From Toxorhynchites rutilus septentrionalis (taxonomy: Eukaryota > Arthropoda > Insecta > Diptera > Culicidae), in assembly GCF_029784135.1 (NCBI RefSeq), contig NC_073744.1, positions 10,499,429 through 10,563,428 of the forward strand: a DNA stretch of 64,000 nt. The letters are read 5' to 3'. This document shows, piece after piece, positions 10,185 through 20,130 of the stretch. The translations under genes were made by a program, and so were the position numbers. Numbering within the stretch: the first letter of the stretch is position 1; the number at the start of each line of letters is the position of its first letter. The notes under the pieces are model-generated. The model was not told where the DNA came from. It made no database searches and worked only from the letters and a program-made list of their open reading frames with translations.

Positions 10185-11508
10185 CGGACTCGATTATATA
10201 CAGACTCGATTATATGTGATTCGATTATATACAATTTTGGACTGAATTATATACAGTTTAAATAAAAAATATTTTTTTATACTTCAAATATGACTTATTT
10301 CAAGAAGAAATGTAACCTTTCAAAGTTAAGGTGAAATTTAAGTTGCTATTACTTGTTCAGTGGGGTAAAAATCGTGATTTTTGAAGATATTGCCTGAATT
10401 TCCCCACGAATTGTATGCATCGATATTGCAGCCAAATTAAGAAAGATAGAAATTATGTGTCAAAGAACAATTTGTAGGGCAAATAGAGATCTTCAATTTA
10501 ACCGATAGAAACAATCTAGTTTAATATAAATTGCACGTTCGCGATCGCGATCGATCGTAAGTTCAGAACTCAGGGCCCTCATTGACAACAAACTTTTGTG
10601 TTGTTACATAATAATTACGTCCACGCAACAATTATCAGCGATGGAGATCGATCCACGGTCGAAATAAGATCGATTCATCCATAAAAAACTGCTCTGCTAT
10701 GCAAGACTCATCGGGCTGCTGTTCTATAAATAACTCAACAATGATCAAATCAACTGTCTCCGCTGTCCGGTCTAACTGGATAATGGAAGAACAGAAGGAA
10801 AACTCTTACGCCTAAATGGCTACTGTGTAAATGTGTACCATATGCAATGGTATAGAAGGGAATACTCTAACGCCGAAAAATGGCAACTGTGTAATGTGCT
10901 AATTATAGATATGATAAACTTGTGACATGTACACGATTAAAATTCGGCTCTGTTACAGCTGAAATGCTAATGAGCCTAAAAAATAAACAAAAGGGATAAA
11001 AAAATAAATTAGGATAAAATTAATAATAACGCATAAAAAAATATTAACATTTAAGCTTTTCACTTCCAAAATGTTATTAAAATCCACTAATTCAGATGTT
11101 CCACTACTACATCCTTTGCTAAATTTACTCATCTTTCAAATGAAAGCAACAGAATTCTCTTCCGTAGTGTACTTTTTAATGTAGAGCCAGTTTGAGGCAA
11201 CAGAGTTTGAAACAAAAAAAAAAAAGTTCTATAACTCTGTCATTGTTGAAATTCGAACATATGCGTAGAAGGATTCTTTTCATCAAATATGATCTTCTAT
11301 CACCTTCTAAGAGAATCTGGATAAAATATTTTTTTTCATATGAGAAAAATGTTTTCTGACTTAAGGGGATGAATCAAAAATGAAATTTTTATTCGATAAA
11401 TGAAAAATACATGCAAAAAAACGGATAAAATTTTTTTTGACTCGATTATACACAGGATTCGATTATATACAGTGAAAAAAAATCAAAAACTGTATATAAT
11501 CGAGTCCG
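10185..11508. mobile_element. TIR element (MITE-like) B with subterminal repeats
   Basis: Both ends carry CGGACTCGATTATATACAG (10185 onward; reverse complement ending 11508). The motif GATTCGATTATATACA recurs two or three times just inside each end, as binding-site clusters do in non-autonomous DNA transposons. The interior is AT-rich, without a gene, and hosts the SINE at 10541-10917. Confidence 0.6.
10541..10917 (+). mobile_element. tRNA-headed SINE, copy 2
   Basis: This copy is in the opposite orientation to the copy at 3569-3964 and shares its whole body, from the B-box-like AGTTCAGAACTCAGGGCCC to TGCTAATTATAG. The start of the tRNA-like head is replaced by a GATC-rich stretch, so the 5' end is truncated or rearranged. 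Confidence 0.65.
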
Positions 11509-12160
11509 CCCCGTACTATGAAATGTGGCAATCTTGTCCTGACGAAAAATAAACATCAAAACACTTCATTCGTATTCGTGGAGCAATTTACTTTCTATCT
11601 GATTATCACACACGAAAACAATTTAAAATGTTTTTTTAAAATTTGAATGAAAATTATGACCTGATGTTGTTTAAATACTTAGAAGACATAGTCTAGATAG
11701 GTTAAGTTTTTCCATAAATCAGCACCAAAGCTTATATAAAGAATTATCAGAGACAATGTTCGTTCAATATTTTTCCCCACATGCATGCAGAATGTGTTAC
11801 TCTGTTAAACAGAACACATATTAGGGCTTATTTTAATTTTTTTTCGGTAGAGTACTTTTTTCATTTATTATTTTTGTTTTAAAAGTTTGTTCAATTCACC
11901 CGAAAATTCATTGCTATTTTCGCTTTACAGAACTGAAACACGAAGCTCAATGTTGAATCGCGTGGCAAAGTTGCCACATTTGCACAATTTGATTGGATTT
12001 GAGGTGCGATTTGTTCGGGTGATTCTGATTTGATCGGAGTTCGGAATGCAGGAGGGTAATTGATCAGTAGATGAATCCGAGTTTCCGAGGGAATTAAACT
12101 ATTATTTTGCCCAGGGTGTATTTTGTGTACTATCCAACTTAAAATTAACCAAATTAAAAT
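11509..12160. other. No gene recognised; contains a dispersed repeat piece
   Basis: No coding domain. The block at about 11640-11760, with TTATCAGAGACAATGTTCGTT, recurs in inverted form near 20256-20400, so it is part of a dispersed repeat of unknown type. Confidence 0.4.
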
Positions 12161-12164
12161 TTAT

Positions 12165-12283
12165 TACGCCGAGTATTAAAATTACTCAACAGCTGCTAAG
12201 CCTTAATAAGAAAGACTTAAGCACATTCACTGGTCTTATAACAGTACACTGCCCGAGTAAATACCATCCTAAGAACATAGGTT
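12165..12283 (+). pseudogene. Non-LTR retrotransposon ORF2 C-terminus, part 1
   Basis: The frame reads KKDLSTFTGLITVHCPSKYH and LKNIG, the segment just ahead of the terminal zinc-knuckle of jockey/LOA-type ORF2 proteins. It continues directly after the DD37E transposon (12286-13587) at 13588. Upstream, the reverse transcriptase is absent. Confidence 0.65.
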
Positions 12284-12285
12284 TA

Positions 12286-13587
12286 AAGTCTTGTCCAGTT
12301 AGAATCCGTACGGAAGAAATCATTTATATCTCGGAGATAGAATGACATACAAAAAAGAGTGATCAACCAAAAGAAAGATATATTCTTGCACTTTTACAAA
12401 AAAATGTCCTTAAAATTATTTTTCTTCATTTCTGATGAAACTTCTCACTTTTCTGGTGATTCCTCCCATCAAACGTTGCACAGCGGCAGTGTCGACCTCT
12501 GTGGCCAGTTTTTTCCAGAATCTGGTCATCCCTGCAGCGTCCCGAGCCATTTTTCCGGTCTTCTTTAGCTTCCGCTTCATAATCGCCCAATATTTTTCAA
12601 TTGGGCGGAATTGGGGGCAGTTTGGTGGGTTGAACTCCTTCTCGATAAAATCCACCCCGTTGTCGCGGTACCACTGGAGAACCTCCCGGCTATAGTGGCA
12701 ACTCGCTAAGTCAGGCCAAAACTTAACGGGACCATTGTGTGCCTTTATGAAAGGCAACACACGCTCCTTCTGGCACTCTTCCTTGTACAATTTCGAATCC
12801 ATGGTCTTTGTAGTGATGAAAACCGGCGTCTTCGCACCACAGGTGCATATACCCTGCCAGATCATCATCTTCTTGGCAAATTTGTCCATGAACATGAACT
12901 TGAATTTGGCGGGGACATCGCCTCGTGCCGTGGAAAGATAAAATTTTTGTCCCGGAAGTTGGCCGAAGTCCATTTTTACATAAGTTTCGTCATCCTGGAG
13001 CAGGCATCCATGGTACTTCGTTAGTACCTGATAATACAACTTAAGAGCGCGAATTTTCGTCAATAGACTCTGCTTCATCGTCCTATTTGGTTGCTTGATT
13101 GCTTTGTAGGAATGAAGTCCAGCTCGGTGAATGATTCGTCGAACGGTACTACGAGCGGCACCGTATTTCTGAGCGATATCATGTTCGGACAGTCCAGGGT
13201 TTGCTCTGACGGTTCTCAACACCTTCCAATTCAGCTGACGATCGTAGGTTCCGCTTCGACGCTTCTTTTGAACCGCCCGGTCCACGCTGTTCCGCTCGCG
13301 GAATCGTCTGAGCACATCACATACGGTAGTTTTAGCGATATCCAACTGTTTCGCGATCTTCGCACCCGACCACGTTGGATTGTCAACGTGGGTGTGCAAG
13401 ATTAATTTTCTTCTTCTGTCTTCCATGTGGAATAACTCCGGACTTACGGCACGAAAAAATTTGAAACTTTTACCACCAGAAGAGGAAACATTTGTAAACA
13501 AACCGCTGTAAAAACTTTCTTGCAGCGGCCACTGACTGTGCCGCTGTAAAATGTGCAACGCGTACGGATTCTAACTGGACAAGACTT
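12286..13587 (-). mobile_element. DD37E Tc1/mariner (ITmD37E-type) transposon, copy 1
   Basis: Perfect 27-bp terminal inverted repeats (AAGTCTTGTCCAGTTAGAAT... at 12286-12312; complement at 13561-13587) are flanked by TA at 12284-12285 and 13588-13589. Full length is 1302 bp. It encodes an uninterrupted transposase, and both ends are undamaged, so it could be or recently have been autonomous. It inserted within the coding sequence of a non-LTR retrotransposon relic. Confidence 0.9.
12416..13426 (-). CDS. DD37E transposase, intact frame
   Basis: The product cuts and pastes its own element in the nucleus. I place the start at the methionine of MEDRRRKLIL (13426); the frame is open upstream to 13558, but that adds 44 residues running into the inverted repeat. 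The 336-residue protein has paired helix-turn-helix domains (about 1-115: GAKIAKQLDIAKTTVCDVLR and YGAARSTVRRIIHRAGLHSY), then a DDE domain. Catalytic residues are the first Asp in LLQDDETYVK, the second in FWPDLASCHY, and Glu in FRPIEKYWA, with 37 residues between the latter two, hence DD37E. The family is known mainly from mosquitoes. Length is normal and no residue is missing. Whether it is expressed is unknown. Confidence 0.85.
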   Translation of the reverse strand: MEDRRRKLILHTHVDNPTWSGAKIAKQLDIAKTTVCDVLRRFRERNSVDRAVQKKRRSGTYDRQLNWKVLRTVRANPGLSEHDIAQKYGAARSTVRRIIHRAGLHSYKAIKQPNRTMKQSLLTKIRALKLYYQVLTKYHGCLLQDDETYVKMDFGQLPGQKFYLSTARGDVPAKFKFMFMDKFAKKMMIWQGICTCGAKTPVFITTKTMDSKLYKEECQKERVLPFIKAHNGPVKFWPDLASCHYSREVLQWYRDNGVDFIEKEFNPPNCPQFRPIEKYWAIMKRKLKKTGKMARDAAGMTRFWKKLATEVDTAAVQRLMGGITRKVRSFIRNEEK

Positions 13588-13890
13588 TAGCACAAGATGA
13601 TATTTGTCGCTTTTGTAATGCCGAAAGCGAAACCTCGGAACATTTGCTCTGTAACTGCGGAGCTCTAACTTGACGCAGACTTCAACTCCTTGATAAAGCT
13701 ATTCTGGAGCCCAAGGAAATTTGGTCTGCGTCGCCGATCAGGATTATAAATTTTATCAAACAGATTATTCCTGATTGGCACCTATCACGCTATAGCTTTC
13801 AGTATACTCCTTCATCAATAAGTAGTAGATAAGCTTGAAGTGTAGTATAGAAAAGGGGTAAACCACAATAGTTCAAAATAATGGACGCGG
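13588..13890 (+). pseudogene. Non-LTR retrotransposon ORF2 C-terminus, part 2
   Basis: Right after the TA duplicate the frame resumes AQDDICRFCNAESETSEHLL and CNCGALT, a CCHC-type terminal knuckle (Cys-X2-Cys-X8-His-X4-Cys) usual in jockey/LOA clade ORF2 proteins. A stop follows CGALT, then IWSASPIRIINFIKQIIPDW shows the expected C-terminal helix. Together with 12165-12283 this is the 3' end of one 5'-truncated, degenerate copy. The 3' UTR fades near 13890. Confidence 0.7.
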
Positions 13891-14039
13891 TGGTTCACAC
13901 CCAACAGGGAAAAAAAACAAATTAAAAATGTGCGTGTGAGGTTATCCCCCCTTTTGTCATTCTACCGAATACATCCAGCAACATGTTGGACAGAATACGT
14001 GTAATGTTGTAATGGAGCTTTTAAAGACTTCATTTTGTC

Positions 14040-14330
14040 GTTTGAACACGCGTGCTGTCATAACAAACAGCAAAGGCTGTGTCGGTGTTGCTCATGATAG
14101 CGTCTCGCAAGTGAATGTATTCTTTCTCAACCCGTTTCTGTTGATTGTGTCGTAGGAATCGCGGTTGTTCGTTTGCGTATTTATCGACCATGGATTGTTA
14201 ACACAGCTCAAGACATCGCAGAAGTTGTCCTGATCGCGTCGAATCATCGTACGATACACATAATAATCCATCGAACGCACCCTCCTATTTGTTTCGTCTC
14301 CTCCAACCACATGTGCAAAAATATTAATTC
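14040..14330 (-). pseudogene. Helitron Rep/helicase N-domain relic
   Basis: The minus strand encodes VVGGDETNRRVRSMDYYVYR and TMIRRDQDN, then after a +1 shift LLRCLELC, a stop, QSMVDKYANEQPRFLRHNQ and EKEYIHLRDAIM. This order is characteristic of the Helitron_like_N domain of insect RepHel proteins, where a conserved YIVDMYVK-type segment and HLRDAI follow. At least one frameshift and one stop break the frame. The Rep catalytic HUH and YY motifs and the helicase are not in the window. The 72-codon open frame at 14092-14310 is just the surviving piece. Confidence 0.7.
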
Positions 14331-14404
14331 AAAATGAGTAATGATGCTCTAAATGATTGAAGTACTTATGACGGGATCTCGTGCTTTAATATCCGTATTA
14401 TCCC

Positions 14405-14570
14405 TTCAGAGCGGTCGGGAGATTTTTCTTCGAGGAAATTTCTTGTGATTTGTGCATTGAAATTTCAACTAAGTAATAATGATAATGACGGAAGTAATAC
14501 TATGTTGAGATGGCTGACGTTAGGAGCATTTGGAACGTTAGTATCATTGAAGGAGATAATTGGGAGCGTC
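14405..14570 (+). mobile_element. Degenerate SINE, headless copy
   Basis: The segment aligns to the body of the SINEs at 16210-16492 and 33738-34014: GGTCGGGAGATTTTTC, AAATTTCAACTAAGTAATAA, GGAACGTTAGTATCATTGAAG. The tRNA-like head is missing and divergence is high, so this is an old copy. Confidence 0.6.
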
Positions 14571-14782
14571 GTATCTTCCAGATCATTGTTTCTTTTCCGA
14601 ATCACAATTTATCGAGCGTCGCGACTGTGCAGTTTTTCTAACATGTGTTTTGGTAATGTTTTTGAACGAATTTTTTGGCTCATTATGTTTCTTGAAGCAT
14701 TTTTAACGGAGTATTTGCATTTGTTGTCAGTTAAAATTCGGTTGGTTGTAGTATGTATTAACTCCACTCAAAGTAAGTAGAG

Positions 14783-15480
14783 TAATGCGGGGCAAAGGAG
14801 CGCACGGGGCAAAAGTGCGCATTGACCTTTATGAAGCAAACGAGCATAAAAATTCGACAACAGTGTATTCGTTTGATACATTAATAAACCAGCAGCTCAC
14901 ACATATAAACAAGATACATTTCATGAAAGTGGCAAAAATTTATAAGGTAAAAAGAGTTTTGCGATGTTTTGATCTAATGTTTTCAATTTTGGGGATGACG
15001 ATTTACTTACCTAAAATAACTGGAAAGTTCGAAGCTACACTGTCAAGGAAACCTTCATTCTAGAGTAGATGATAGTGCGTATTCGTTTTTGTGAAAAAGG
15101 TCAAGAGCTTTATTAAAAAATTCGCTTAGTTCAAAAATTGCCTTTGGGGCAAAGGTGCGCAGTGGCTGTGGGGAAAAAGCTCGCACCAGCATTTTGCACT
15201 TAAAAAAAATTATAAAATGTTTTCAACCAAATTTCTAACGCGACCCACAAGAAGAAAACTGATTTGAAGAGATGCACTCCAGATGCTCAAATTGCCCGAC
15301 ACAACTCGAGAAATGCTTGTACTACGTTTCGAAGGTAATATATATAGTTACAGTTTGGTAAGCAAACGGAATTTTATTTGCTTTTATTTCAAGAGTTATT
15401 GGACGATAACAGTTAGGAAGTTTAATTTTGCTTCGGATGGACTTATAAAAATTGCCCCGCATTTCCCCGCAAAACTTTTT
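14783..15480. mobile_element. Possible TIR element rich in GGGGCAAA motifs
   Basis: GCGGGGCAAAGG near the left end and its approximate complement TTGCCCCGCATTTCCCCGC at 15452-15472 suggest degenerate inverted termini. GGGGCAAAGGTGCGCA recurs at 15145 internally. No coding sequence. Confidence 0.35.
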
Positions 15481-15644
15481 CAATGAAAGTGTTCCTCAAA
15501 GTGTCTCTCATCACACAGCACTTGTATTTTTTACCCGAAATCCCCCTTTTTGGATTTTTTCTCAATATTAGCCCGAAATGTTAATTAGAAATAACTGTTA
15601 TTTGAAGTTGAGCCTTTTCATTAATAATGTGAATATATTTTTTT

Positions 15645-16010
15645 GTGGATATGGCCTCCCAGTTATGTAATAAGAATTTGTTCGATCACTTAAGAACAAC
15701 TGGGCAGGATATAACTGCCTCAACTCCCGTGAGGAATTCATCATACGACTTCGTTTTAGGGAAAACTAATTTAACCAACATTTCGTCAACTTTGCAAGCG
15801 CTTCTACGAAAGGAAATTGGGAGATTCGTTAGTAAATTAGTAGAGAAATGGGGCTCTGAAACAACATGGTGGACCGATTTTCAAATAAAGAAGATGCATG
15901 GCTGAAGATAGAATTTGTAATCCCTTCAGAAACTGGTAATTGTAGTATTTTCTTATTATAAATGGTACTTTAAAAATATTTGATAGGTTACAATATTTTT
16001 TATGTTATTC
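15645..16010 (+). other. Possible decayed coding exon, unrecognised
   Basis: An 86-codon frame starts MDMASQLCNKNLFDHL and reads LQALLRKEIGRFVSKLVEKW before a stop at 15905. One base out of frame the composition continues as FSNKEDAWLKIEFVIPSETG, and a GTAATT...TTATTCAG stretch that follows (15934-16012) resembles an intron. I do not recognise the protein. It may be a transposon-encoded or host exon with a frameshift. Confidence 0.3.
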
Positions 16011-16209
16011 AGGGACTGCGGCACCGAGTAGTGAAAATGGTTTATCTCTAGGAAGGTGGCCTGAAAAAAATTACGAAGAATGGTAAAAAATGTAAGTTTT
16101 GAACTGTGTCCCATTGCCCCGGCCCCCTTTTGGTTTTTTTGTGAAACAGAGTTGAAAAATTGTGAAACAGTTTATCCGAAAACCCCAGTCTACCAAAAAT
16201 TGTATTTTT

Positions 16210-16492
16210 CTTCTTCTTCTTCAATGGCACTAACGTTCCTAGAGGAACTTCGCCGTCTCAACGTAGTATTACTTGCGTCATTTTCATTAGTACTTAGTTG
16301 AGATTTCTATGCCAAATAACACGCCTTGAATGCATTCTGAGTGGCAAGCTCTAGAATACGCGTGATCACAGTGCAAGTCAGAGGAAATTTCTTTGACGAA
16401 AAATTCCCCCGACCAGAACGGGAATCGAACCCGAACACCCGGCATGTTAGTTATGACGCTAACCACTCGGCCACGGGAGCACTAAAATTTGT
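16210..16492 (-). mobile_element. tRNA-derived SINE with GAAG tail
   Basis: The minus strand begins GTGCTCCCGTGGCCGAGTGG, which contains a tRNA A box of the long-variable-arm (Ser/Leu-like) type, and has the B box GGTTCGATTCC. The body ends in a (GAA)n tail. A 15-bp duplication AAAAATTGTATTTTT flanks it (16195-16209 and 16493-16507), proof of target-primed insertion. Similar to the copy at 33738-34014; the general design resembles Aedes Feilai SINEs, but identity with that family is not shown here. Confidence 0.8.
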
Positions 16493-16806
16493 AAAAATTG
16501 TATTTTTAGGCCGCCTAAATTTTCTCAGGGACCACTGTGGGACGGATCGATTATTTGGTATTGTTTATACAAAATTATTAATATCGTGATTAAAAATAGG
16601 AGATGAGGCTGAAAAGTTCAGCTAAAAAAATGCGAAAAAAATATTTTTTTTGCATAAGACTTTCCTTATCGGTATTAGATACACAGTAATCGGTAGCATA
16701 TGTATATAGTTAACGACCTATTCTCATGCCTTCCAAGCTTTTCGTGCATTATTTCATCAAAAGGAGGAGTTTCGGAGGAACCACGACCACGAACATCGTG
16801 ACACGA

Positions 16807-16807
<1 letters not shown>

Positions 16808-16902
<95 letters not shown>
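16808..16902. repeat. (TA)n microsatellite, about 47 units
   Basis: An uninterrupted TA run ends about 20 bp beyond the stop codon of the LRR gene (minus strand), so it probably forms part of that gene's 3' UTR or terminator region. Confidence 0.95.
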
Positions 16903-16905
<3 letters not shown>

Positions 16906-16923
16906 AAGATGACTCTATATTTT

Positions 16924-18570
16924 TTATTTTTTGCTTCCTTTCTTCTTTTTCTTCTTCTTTGCTTTTTTCCTCTTCACTGGCGGTGGTTCTGTAGGATACT
17001 TTGTAAGATACTTTGTTGCCATGGCCCCACAATCGACGAGCTTCCGGTCGGCGAAAGCATCCATCAGTGCCCTCAGTAGATTTTGGTCTAGCTTTATCCG
17101 GAATTTCTTCACCTGAGCGACAAAATCATCCCTTGTCAGCAGGAGATTTTCCAGCTTCTGCAATTGCAGCATAAAATGACCCAAGTTTCGTTTCCGCTTC
17201 TTTCTTTTCGGCTTGAATCCTAAGAACCGACAGCGATCCAACAACATTTCGTGCAGATCCACCGGACGAGGAGGATTCGCCAACAGGATGCCCTGGAAGA
17301 GGACAGATTTCGAATCATCGCGCGTCATACAACGTTTCGCTAGTCTTCCCGCCACTTTCGAGATGAACTGATATTTTCCTAGCGACAGATGCTTGATGCT
17401 TTGATTTCTACCGAAAGCTTTAACAAGATCTTTCAGTTCCACTTCGGTGAAAAAGTTTCCACCAATGTGAATTTCTTTCAAACTCTCACTTTTCCGCAAA
17501 GCTTTTATCAAGCTGTCGGCTTCATCAGATCTCATGCTGTTCATTTCCAGGTTCAGTACTTCCAACCCGCAGCTCGTCAACGCTTTATGCAAAGTCTGTC
17601 CGAACAACGACCCATGAAGGCCATTCCACGCCAAATTCAGCTGTTTCAAAGTGACATTCTTGCATAGCTCTTTCAGCATAGGCACTATGCATTGCTTCTC
17701 CAGATAGAGATAATTTCCCTCCAAATTTAGCTTCTCGCATGATGCATTCCCCGCTAGAAACGTCCCGATTGCGACACCACTCCGATGCTCCAATCGATTC
17801 CAGCTGACATCAACCTCGCGGATACAATCGGACAGTACCAGCTCCTGGAAAAGCAGCTCGCCACTGCCATCGCTCAGGTGACAGTGAGCCATTCCCAGCT
17901 TCTGAACGCTGGACGAGGATAGTGCCCTCGACAAGATCGACATCACTTCATGGTCCATATTGGAATTCGAAAGATTCAAATCGACGATCGTCTGGGACGC
18001 CTGCAACAGATTCGCCAAGCTCACCGCCAGGGAAGCATCCATTAGTAGGTTGTGGCTCACGTCCAGGAGACGCAACTGGCCAGGACATGCCTGGTACAAG
18101 CAGTCGAAGATTATTTGCACCTGCAGGTTGCTGCAACCGAACCGCTGTAAAGCGGAAGTTATGATAGCCAAGTGCTTACATGAGGCGAGTCAGATACTTA
18201 CATTCAAATCTATTTCAACGGGTTCGTCGGGGCTGGAGTCAACTGCAGTCAGTAGTTCGGTTATGTAACTCAACGGGGTTACGCCATATTTATAGCATTC
18301 GGAAACGTACAGATTTGCGAAGCTGCGCTTCGTCTCCGGTTCTGGTTCCCACGCGAGCCGTTCCAGCGGTTCCACTGGTTCGGGGAATTCTTCCGACTCG
18401 TCAACGACTGTCGTATTGGAATCGATTGTAACGAAGGGACAGATTGGGGGTACATCGGGTTCCTCTATTGAATCCAGAAGTATTTCCGGGGCGTCCTCCG
18501 GTGGCGGTTCCGGTTCGGACGTTTTATCCTCCGGAGAGTTTGCGTCCGTTTCTGACTCTTCAACTTCCAT
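16924..18570 (-). CDS. Leucine-rich-repeat protein (LRRC74/LRRC34-like), two exons
   Basis: Coding segments are 18570-18202 and 18144-16924, giving 529 residues. Exon 1 (residues 1-123) is acidic at the start (MEVEESETD), then [20 protein letters not shown], a segment typical of the region before the repeats in LRRC74-type proteins. Exon 2 holds about nine ribonuclease-inhibitor-type repeats of about 28 residues ([61 protein letters not shown]), a helical C-terminal domain, and a lysine tail ([14 protein letters not shown]). Such proteins are scaffolds without catalytic activity; several relatives are testis- or cilium-associated, so a similar role is inference. A 57-nt intron (18201-18145) starts GTAAGT, ends TTTACAG, and keeps the frame; it contains the in-frame TGA that otherwise splits the gene. 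This is the only convincing host gene here. Confidence 0.85.
18145..18201 (-). other. 57-nt GT-AG intron of the LRR gene
   Basis: Donor GTAAGTATC is a strong U1 match; the acceptor is CTTCCGCTTTACAG with a branch-like CATAAC 20 nt upstream. Length is typical of short insect introns and is divisible by three. If retained, the frame stops at TGA four codons in, giving a 126-residue product. Confidence 0.85.
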
Positions 18571-18720
18571 TTAGAATTTTTTTTATTGCTTTTTTTTTGT
18601 ATTTTAGAAATTAACACGTACGAATTTAGGTTGCACGAAGCCAAATGTGAAGTTATTTCGATTTCATTGCCTACTGAGTTAAGGTAAACCAAATAAAATG
18701 AATACAGAATGGGAATGCTG
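18571..18720 (-). promoter_or_regulatory. 5' UTR and candidate initiator of the LRR gene
   Basis: An arthropod-type initiator TCAGT lies at 18677-18673 (minus), about 105 nt before the start codon. A four-codon upstream reading frame (ATGAAATCGAAATAA) follows it. No TATA box is evident. The start codon context is CTAAATGG. Confidence 0.4.
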
Positions 18721-18769
18721 GAAATAAACGTAAATGTGAACGGTGTGAACGTTGCGCTGGGTCAACTGA

Positions 18770-19500
18770 GAACCCGCTGTAAATGTTTCAGACAAGCTGA
18801 CAATCGACAGCGAAGGGCTCCTTTACGACATATTATTAGCTGGGAGCAACATCTTGGGCTATATTGGCCGGGTGAACCGGTGCGTCGTCCTGTTGAAAGA
18901 CATAATGATCCTTCCCGTAGAGGTCTCGAAGTGCGTACGCGGCGTTTATTTTCACGTTTTTCTCGATAAACACTAGTGGGAGTCTCTCACGTCTGGATAG
19001 GCCCCCAAACCATCACCGACGCGGCGCTCTGGAACGGCGGGATGTTTCTGTGGGACGGAGGGATGGTGGCTAATGCCGGCGTCCACAGCCGATTACTTTG
19101 AACATTGTGCGGCTGTTGCAAAACAAAAAGTTTCTGATCAGAAAACACTAACTCTTGACCTGCGTGCCGCGAAAGTATCAGTTTAGATCTGTCCAGCCTC
19201 TTCTTCGTAGTAGCCTTCGTTGCCCTGTGCGGTTTGTGCGTTTCTTGTACGGCTTGTATCCCAGGTCCTTCGCCATGATGGTGTGGGCAGTCCCGATCGG
19301 CAAATTCAGGTCAGCTGCGGTACGGTTCATTTTTCGACGAACTCGCTCCCTCACCACCTTGATGGCTGCTGACGTCCTCGCCGAACGCGGTCGCCCGGAT
19401 CACGCACGGTCCTTGGCCAAGCCCGTCTGCGCTCGTCTGTGTGAAAACGTTCGTCAAAAAGTGCTTTTTCAAATAATCGATGAGTTCCTGCTACACTTTT
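18770..19500 (-). pseudogene. Tc1/mariner (maT/DD37D-like) transposase relic
   Basis: Frames on the minus strand give, in order, VVRERVRRKMNRTAADLNLP, GTAHTIMAKDLGYKPYKKRT, then across frameshifts ASVMVWGPI, LVFIEKNVKINAAYALRDLY, and YVFQQDDAPVHPANI. This order (HTH; MVWG; the second catalytic Asp in QQDDAPVH) is that of transposases related to the maT group. Several frameshifts, and the absence of the first Asp region in readable form and of the C-terminus, show that it is dead. Termini are not identified. Confidence 0.7.
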
Positions 19501-19857
19501 TGATGTAGGACTACGCCTTTCAGGATGGGTTCCGAATCAGAAAACAGGTTACCTTTTTATGAAATGAAGTTAACGTTAACAACTATTGGCACTGCGAACA
19601 AATTCTGATAGTTTGCATATCAATCGAATCGGAAATTCTTTAAAATTTGTTTGATATGCTATACATTACAATTCCCTAATCCCAAAGCGGTTTAAATTCA
19701 TGAAAACAGGAAGCATTCTCATTTTTCAATACATTTGTTCGGCCGATTTGTGTGTTTACCTGCCCGCTAAGTGGTGCGGACTCAATCCACTTCATTTTCA
19801 AGCAAATTCATGCATGTTTTCTAGCGATTTCTTGCAATAAATTCTCAGACCACCAGG
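19497..19857 (-). mobile_element. Histone-type repeat, truncated copy G (right end)
   Basis: GATGTAGGACTACGCC at 19502-19517 is the degenerate palindromic terminus of the family. The next 250 bp match, in reverse complement, the right end of copy F (51160-51370), including ATTGTAATGTATAGCATATC. The rest is missing or replaced by the element that starts near 19858. Confidence 0.55.
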
Positions 19858-20091
19858 GATGCCAGATTTACAAATATGTTTGTAAATTTACAGACATATC
19901 TGTTTTATTTTTGTTGTAGACTTTTTGGATATAACAATATTTCACAGGTTTTTGAAAAATAAGAGGCTTTATTCATCACACCAAAGATATTCGACTCACC
20001 ATATGACATTTTTCCACAGTTTTAATACAGAAAAGTTATTATATTTTATATCAATACATTTATATCAATACACATGACGTTAGACCAGCGA

Positions 20092-20130
20092 TACTCAACC
20101 TGCGGCCCGGCAGTCTTTCTGGTTGGCCCA
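20092..20130 (+). mobile_element. hAT-like terminus
   Basis: CAGCGATACTCAACCTGCGG resembles the CAGNGGTTCTCAACC terminus of hAT transposons. A possible partner, GATCTGAGAACCACTATA, is at 22747-22764. No 8-bp target duplication was confirmed. Confidence 0.35.

Noticed and set aside
12416..13558. Start of the DD37E transposase at 13558
   Set aside because: The extra 44 residues lie in the region next to the terminal repeat and have no family match; the methionine at 13426 gives the usual N-terminus.
16400..16492. tRNA gene on the minus strand
   Set aside because: Same SINE head as at 33738, flanked by a 15-bp duplication.
16726..17079. 117-codon frame with Ile-Tyr repeats
   Set aside because: It is a translation of the (TA)n run and of the antisense of the LRR gene's lysine tail.
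17389..17667. Plus-strand frames across the LRR gene
   Set aside because: They are antisense shadows; the minus strand has the repeat consensus and splice sites.
18145..18210. Stop-codon readthrough or selenocysteine at the TGA in the LRR gene
   Set aside because: A canonical 57-nt GT-AG intron removes the TGA and keeps the frame; no SECIS-like structure was evident.
19155..19508. 117-codon plus-strand frame
   Set aside because: It is antisense to the maT-like transposase relic.
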